Below, piece by piece: positions 5,655-8,980 of a stretch of DNA of 8,980 nucleotides. Source of the stretch: Rubrivivax sp. GTDB lineage: Bacteria; Pseudomonadota; Gammaproteobacteria; Burkholderiales; Burkholderiaceae_C. Positions within the stretch are counted from its first letter, which is position 1, and the number at the start of each line of letters is the position of its first letter. A model generated the notes under the pieces. The model saw only the letters and a list, made by a program, of their open reading frames with translations. It searched no databases and was not told the DNA's origin. Position numbers and translations under genes: made by a program. The DNA is taken from NCBI GenBank assembly GCA_030693565.1, contig JAUYAJ010000610.1, positions 1-8,980 of the forward strand, given 5' to 3'.

Positions 5655-7803
5655 ACGGCGAGCGGCCACGCTGGCGTCGCTGCTGCTGGCCGCCGTGCCG
5701 GCGGCCGCCCAAGTTGCCAGTGAGCCGGTGGTCATCAGCGCCAGCGGCAGCGAGCAGCGCGTCTTCGACACCCCCTACGCCGTCGGCGTCGTCGATGCCG
5801 ACGCGCTGCGTGCCGCCGGACCGATGGTCAACCTGTCGGAAGCGCTGGCGCGGGTGCCGGGGCTGGTGGTCAGCAACCGCAGCAACTACGCCCAGGACTT
5901 GCAGATCAACTCGCGCGGCTTTGGCGCCCGCGCCAGTTTCGGCGTGCGCGGCCTGCGCCTGTACGCCGACGGCCTGCCCGCCAGCGGGCCCGACGGTCAG
6001 GGACAGGTGACGAGTTTCGACCTCGCAGGCGCGCAGCGCATCGAGGTGCTGCGCGGCCCGTTCTCCGCGCTCTACGGCAACAGCTCGGGCGGCGTCATCG
6101 CGCTGGTCAGCGCCGCGCCGACAAAGCGCGAGCTGACGCTGGACGGCGACGCCGGCAGCGATGGTCTGCGTCAGTGGCGGCTCGGCGTGGCCGCGCCGCT
6201 GGGCAGTGGCTGGAGCCTGCGCGCCCAGGTGTCGCGCTTCCAGACCGACGGCTTTCGGCCGCAAAGCGCGGCCGAGCGCAGCCTGGGCAATGTCCGGCTG
6301 GGCTGGGACGGTGAGCGCGACCGTGTCGTCGTCGTGCTGAACGCGATCAACCAGCCGGCGCTCGACCCGCTGGGCCTGACGCGGGCGCAGTTCGAGCAAA
6401 ACCCCGACCAGACCACCGGTGTCGCGCTGCCGCAGGGCACGCCCGGCCAGGCCGACCGCTTCAACACGCGCAAGAACACCTGGCAGGACCAGGCCGGCGC
6501 CAGCTGGCGCCACCGCTTCGCCGACACCGGCGCCTTGCGCGAAAGCCTGGTCAGCCTGTACCGCGGCCAGCGTTCGGTGACGCAGTGGCAGTCGATCCCG
6601 GTCGCGACGCAGACCGCCGCCACCCAGCCCGGCGGGGTGATCGACTTCGACCGCAGCTTCGCTGGTGCCGATGCGCGGCTGGTGTGGCGCTGGGCGCTGG
6701 CCGACGGGCGCCAGGCGCAGCTGGTGGCCGGCATTGCCACCGACCGCAGCGCCGAAGACCGGCACGGCTTCGAGAACTTCAGCGGCAGCGGCGCCGACCG
6801 CCTGCTCGGCGTCAGCGGCCGGCTGCGCCGCGACGAACACAACCGCGTCGAGACGCGCGACGTCTACGCGCAGGGAGAAGCCCAGCTCGCGGCGCACTGG
6901 ACTGCGACACTGGGCCTGCGCAGCGGGCGCGTGGACTTCGAGTCGACCGACCGCTACATCGTCGGCAGCAACCGCGACGATTCGGGCGCACTGGCCTACC
7001 GCTACACCAACCCGGTGGCGGCGATCCAGTGGCGCGCCGCCGACGGTCTGCAGCTGTACCTGAGCGCCGGCCGCGGCTTCGAGTCGCCGACCTTCAACGA
7101 ACTGGCCTACCGGCCCGACGGCCAGCCTGGCTTCAACAGCGCGCTGCGCGCCCAGACCAGCGAGCAATGGGAGCTGGGCGCGAAGTGGCGACAGCCCGCG
7201 CTGGGGCTGGCACTGGACGCTGCGCTGTTCGACGCCCGCAGCGACGACGAGATCGGAGTCGCCAGCAACAGCGGCGGGCGCTCGACCTTCCGCAACGTCG
7301 GCCGCACCCAGCGCCGCGGCGCCGAGCTCGACCTGCGCTGGCGCATCGCCAGCAGCTGGCGCGCGCAAGTCACCGCGACGCTGCTGCACGCCACCTACGT
7401 CGACGGCTTCAGCGTCTGCGCCGCCGTGCCCTGCACCACGCCGACGCTGCCGGTGCCTGCGGGCAACCGAATCGCCGGCACGCTGGCGCGCAGCGGCTTT
7501 GCCGAACTCGCCTGGCAGCCGCTGCCGGCTGTGGACCTGGCGCTGGAAGCGCGCGGCCAAGGCCGCTTGCCGGTCAACGATGTCAACAGCGACTTCGCCG
7601 CCGGTTTCGGCCTGCTGGCGCTGCGCGCGCGCTGGCAGGTTGCGGCCGGCCCTGGCCGGCTGGACTTGCTGGCGCGGCTGGACAACCTGGCCGATCGCCG
7701 CGTCGCCGGCAGCGTGATCGTGAACGAAGGCAACAGCCGCTTCTTCGAGCCCGCGCCGGGCCGCAGCGCACTGCTCAGCGCGCGCTGGTCGATGCCGTTC
7801 TGA
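5587..7803 (+). CDS. pqqU: TonB-dependent outer-membrane receptor, PqqU (YncD)-like, probable PQQ importer
   Basis: A TonB-dependent transporter of 738 residues from the ATG at 5587. The signal-peptide core is at about 26-42 (ATLASLLLAAVPAAAQ), a possible TonB box PVVISAS is at 47-53, the plug is at about 58-178 with GFGARASFGVRGLRLY (111-126) and RGPFSALYGNSSGG (156-169), and a beta-barrel ends in a C-terminal Phe. From memory, it closely matches E. coli PqqU/YncD: NYAQDLQ, GPDGQGQ, AGRGFESPTFNELAYR, SDDEI with SGGR, a C-x4-C loop (C611/C616), and VNEGNSRFFEPAPGR (712-726). PqqU imports the cofactor PQQ, which fits the PQQ-enzyme gene upstream. The start is uncertain: ATG 5587 or TTG 5596 both leave an unusually long n-region and a 60-68 nt overlap with the cytochrome, with no visible RBS. 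Siderophore or other uptake remains the alternative. Confidence 0.85.
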   Translation: MTTLPTSPPGSPASASKPSRRAERRAATLASLLLAAVPAAAQVASEPVVISASGSEQRVFDTPYAVGVVDADALRAAGPMVNLSEALARVPGLVVSNRSNYAQDLQINSRGFGARASFGVRGLRLYADGLPASGPDGQGQVTSFDLAGAQRIEVLRGPFSALYGNSSGGVIALVSAAPTKRELTLDGDAGSDGLRQWRLGVAAPLGSGWSLRAQVSRFQTDGFRPQSAAERSLGNVRLGWDGERDRVVVVLNAINQPALDPLGLTRAQFEQNPDQTTGVALPQGTPGQADRFNTRKNTWQDQAGASWRHRFADTGALRESLVSLYRGQRSVTQWQSIPVATQTAATQPGGVIDFDRSFAGADARLVWRWALADGRQAQLVAGIATDRSAEDRHGFENFSGSGADRLLGVSGRLRRDEHNRVETRDVYAQGEAQLAAHWTATLGLRSGRVDFESTDRYIVGSNRDDSGALAYRYTNPVAAIQWRAADGLQLYLSAGRGFESPTFNELAYRPDGQPGFNSALRAQTSEQWELGAKWRQPALGLALDAALFDARSDDEIGVASNSGGRSTFRNVGRTQRRGAELDLRWRIASSWRAQVTATLLHATYVDGFSVCAAVPCTTPTLPVPAGNRIAGTLARSGFAELAWQPLPAVDLALEARGQGRLPVNDVNSDFAAGFGLLALRARWQVAAGPGRLDLLARLDNLADRRVAGSVIVNEGNSRFFEPAPGRSALLSARWSMPF

Positions 7804-7809
7804 AGCGCC

Positions 7810-8745
7810 TCAGCCGGGCGCCTGGACGGGCATCGCGGCCTGCCGCCGTGCCGCGCCGGCGTGCGCCAGCAACAGCGCCGCGCGCAGGCTGGAGACGATG
7901 AACAGCGCGATGAAGAGGCTGAAGACCACGTGAGCGGAAATCAGCACGCCGTAGATCGCCGCCATGCCGGCCCCGAACAGGATCTGGCGCCCCACTTTCA
8001 AGGGCGTCGTCGCCGGGTCGGGAATCATGTACAGCGTGAAGAGGATGAAGGCGGCGCTGGTCATCGGCATCAGCGGCACGTTCCAGGGAATGTCGAACAC
8101 CAGCGCGCGCACCAGGCCTTGGCCGATGAAACCGACGATCCAGGCCGCGCACAGCGGCAGCCGGCCGGTCGACAAGCCGTGCACAAGCAGGCCGCTGGCC
8201 AGGATGCCCAGTGGCAGCAGCCAATGCGCGATGCCGGTCAGGTTCTCGGTGAAATGGTAGGGCGGCGCCAGGCCGACGGCGGGGAAGGCCAGCAAGGTGA
8301 TGGTGATGCCGAAGTTCGACGGGTTGTAGACATGCTGGGTGCCGGTGCCGAGACGAACCCGGACCAGCGCCTTGGAGGCAATCGACAGCGCCGCTGCAAA
8401 GGCGATCGCCGCCAGTCCTTCGTTGGGGTAGAGCAGCATCGCCACCGCCAGGCCGGGAATCAGCGCCGGGATGAAGGTGCTTGCGAAGGGCGTGACGCCG
8501 CTGCGATAGCGCAGCCCATCGCCGGCCGACCAGGCGCGCAGGTGCTCGGCCAGCAAGGTCATTGCCACGGCCGTCAGCACGCCAACCACCGGCGCCGCCC
8601 AGGCTTGCTCGAAGCCCAGAAAGCTGTGGCCGGCGATGTTCCAGAGCAGGATCAGGCTGCCGAAGTAGCACAGCGCAAACATGCGGCGCTGCGGGCTGCC
8701 CTTGGGATAGAAATAGGTGCTGGTGATGGTGTGTGGTGTGCTCAT
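7810..8745 (-). CDS. RnfD/NqrB-family polytopic membrane protein, UnbU-like
   Basis: A 311-residue integral inner-membrane protein with about eight to ten hydrophobic segments (for example 22-39, 50-66, 92-106, 110-127, 175-190, 200-217, 228-241, 254-270, 272-296). Two motifs tie it to the RnfD/NqrB superfamily: NPSNFGITI (141-149) and the loop MIPDPATTPL (240-249). I do not see the S/T-G-A-T motif used by RnfD and NqrB for covalent FMN, so it may not be a flavin carrier. Its shape and its neighbour fit the protein called UnbU in enediyne clusters, where it pairs with UnbV. The ASPIC/UnbV gene lies 23 nt upstream on the same strand, so the two are probably one operon. The start at 8745 has only a weak purine-rich site upstream. 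The function is unknown; electron transfer or membrane assembly are guesses. The stop lies 6 bp from the convergent receptor gene. Confidence 0.82.
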   Translation of the reverse strand: MSTPHTITSTYFYPKGSPQRRMFALCYFGSLILLWNIAGHSFLGFEQAWAAPVVGVLTAVAMTLLAEHLRAWSAGDGLRYRSGVTPFASTFIPALIPGLAVAMLLYPNEGLAAIAFAAALSIASKALVRVRLGTGTQHVYNPSNFGITITLLAFPAVGLAPPYHFTENLTGIAHWLLPLGILASGLLVHGLSTGRLPLCAAWIVGFIGQGLVRALVFDIPWNVPLMPMTSAAFILFTLYMIPDPATTPLKVGRQILFGAGMAAIYGVLISAHVVFSLFIALFIVSSLRAALLLAHAGAARRQAAMPVQAPG

Positions 8746-8768
8746 GGTGGTGCCTTTGTGGCGCGCTT

Positions 8769-8980
8769 TCAGGCGCCGAGCAGGACCGTGTGCCAGCCCG
8801 GCTGCACGGTGACGGTCTGACTGCGCAGCACGCCGTCGAAGCCGCGCCAGTCCAGCTTGACGCTGAACGCGGCGCCGGCGGCTTGTTGGCCGACGCCGAA
8901 GTGCAGTTCCGGCGCGCGCCGGCCCGAATGGCCATTGCCGCCATCAACGCGGGCAATGCGGCCGAGCGCCTCGGGCGCCG
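8769..8980 (-). CDS. ASPIC/UnbV domain protein (CRTAC1-like), C-terminal fragment cut by window edge
   Basis: Only the last 69 codons are in the window. The fragment reads as the C-terminal ASPIC/UnbV domain: GGNGHSGRRAPELHFGVG, then a V-x-L-D-W-R-G strand pair and a closing TVTVQPGWHTVLLGA. The HFGvG step followed by a strand of the VxVxWp type is the hallmark of this domain, which in full-length proteins usually follows FG-GAP/VCBS beta-propeller repeats in an exported protein. The upstream part would lie beyond 8980. It precedes the UnbU-like membrane gene by 23 nt in the same direction, a pairing known from enediyne clusters and from other bacteria. The frame is shorter than a typical complete gene and has no start here, so it is easily missed. 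Confidence 0.8.
   Translation of the reverse strand, partial: APEALGRIARVDGGNGHSGRRAPELHFGVGQQAAGAAFSVKLDWRGFDGVLRSQTVTVQPGWHTVLLGA

Noticed and set aside
5617..7560. 647-codon minus-strand open frame opposite the receptor
   Set aside because: Low-complexity Arg/Ala/Gln/Val-rich translation with no motifs. It is the antisense shadow of a TonB-dependent receptor whose motifs are unmistakable.
7805..7821. GCGCC/GGCGC inverted repeat at the convergent ends of the receptor and UnbU-like genes as a bidirectional terminator
   Set aside because: The stem is only 5 bp with a 7-nt loop and no T tract, and repeats like this are common by chance at this GC content.
7775..8956. 393-codon minus-strand open frame overlapping the UnbU-like gene
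   Set aside because: It is in another frame from both the membrane protein and the UnbV fragment, gives low-complexity sequence and crosses the intergenic gap.

Overview
The window is GC-rich throughout and coding-dense, with few and short intergenic gaps. The protein families and codon use suggest a betaproteobacterium of the order Burkholderiales. That placement is inferred from style and gene content, as no marker gene is present.

Layout. (1) Positions 2-1811, plus strand: the 3' part of a short-type D-3-phosphoglycerate dehydrogenase (serA family, 5' end outside the window), overlapping by 8 nt an enoyl-CoA hydratase/isomerase family gene whose two canonical catalytic glutamates are replaced. 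(2) Positions 1823-3706, minus strand: a complete AcoR-type sigma-54-dependent activator with GAF, AAA+ and Fis-type HTH regions. (3) Positions 3707-3984: a divergent control region with two perfect small palindromes and a near-consensus -24/-12 sigma-54 promoter pointing at the next gene. (4) Positions 3985-7803, plus strand: an exported PQQ-type beta-propeller dehydrogenase (sorbosone/aldose dehydrogenase family), a strong hairpin, a small exported monohaem cytochrome c, and a TonB-dependent receptor that resembles the E. coli PQQ importer PqqU (YncD). (5) Positions 7810-8980, minus strand, convergent: an RnfD/UnbU-like polytopic membrane protein, preceded by the C-terminus of an ASPIC/UnbV domain protein that runs off the right edge.

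How the parts may fit together. The central block reads as one self-contained periplasmic oxidation module. The activator turns on the divergent sigma-54 promoter, the quinoprotein dehydrogenase oxidises a sugar or aldehyde in the periplasm, the cytochrome takes the electrons, and the outer-membrane receptor imports external PQQ to charge the apo-enzyme. A PqqU-like gene directly behind a PQQ-enzyme gene, under an apparent dedicated sigma-54 promoter, is the most interesting feature of the window. The flanking serA/crotonase pair and the UnbU/UnbV pair are convergent to the module and probably unrelated to it.
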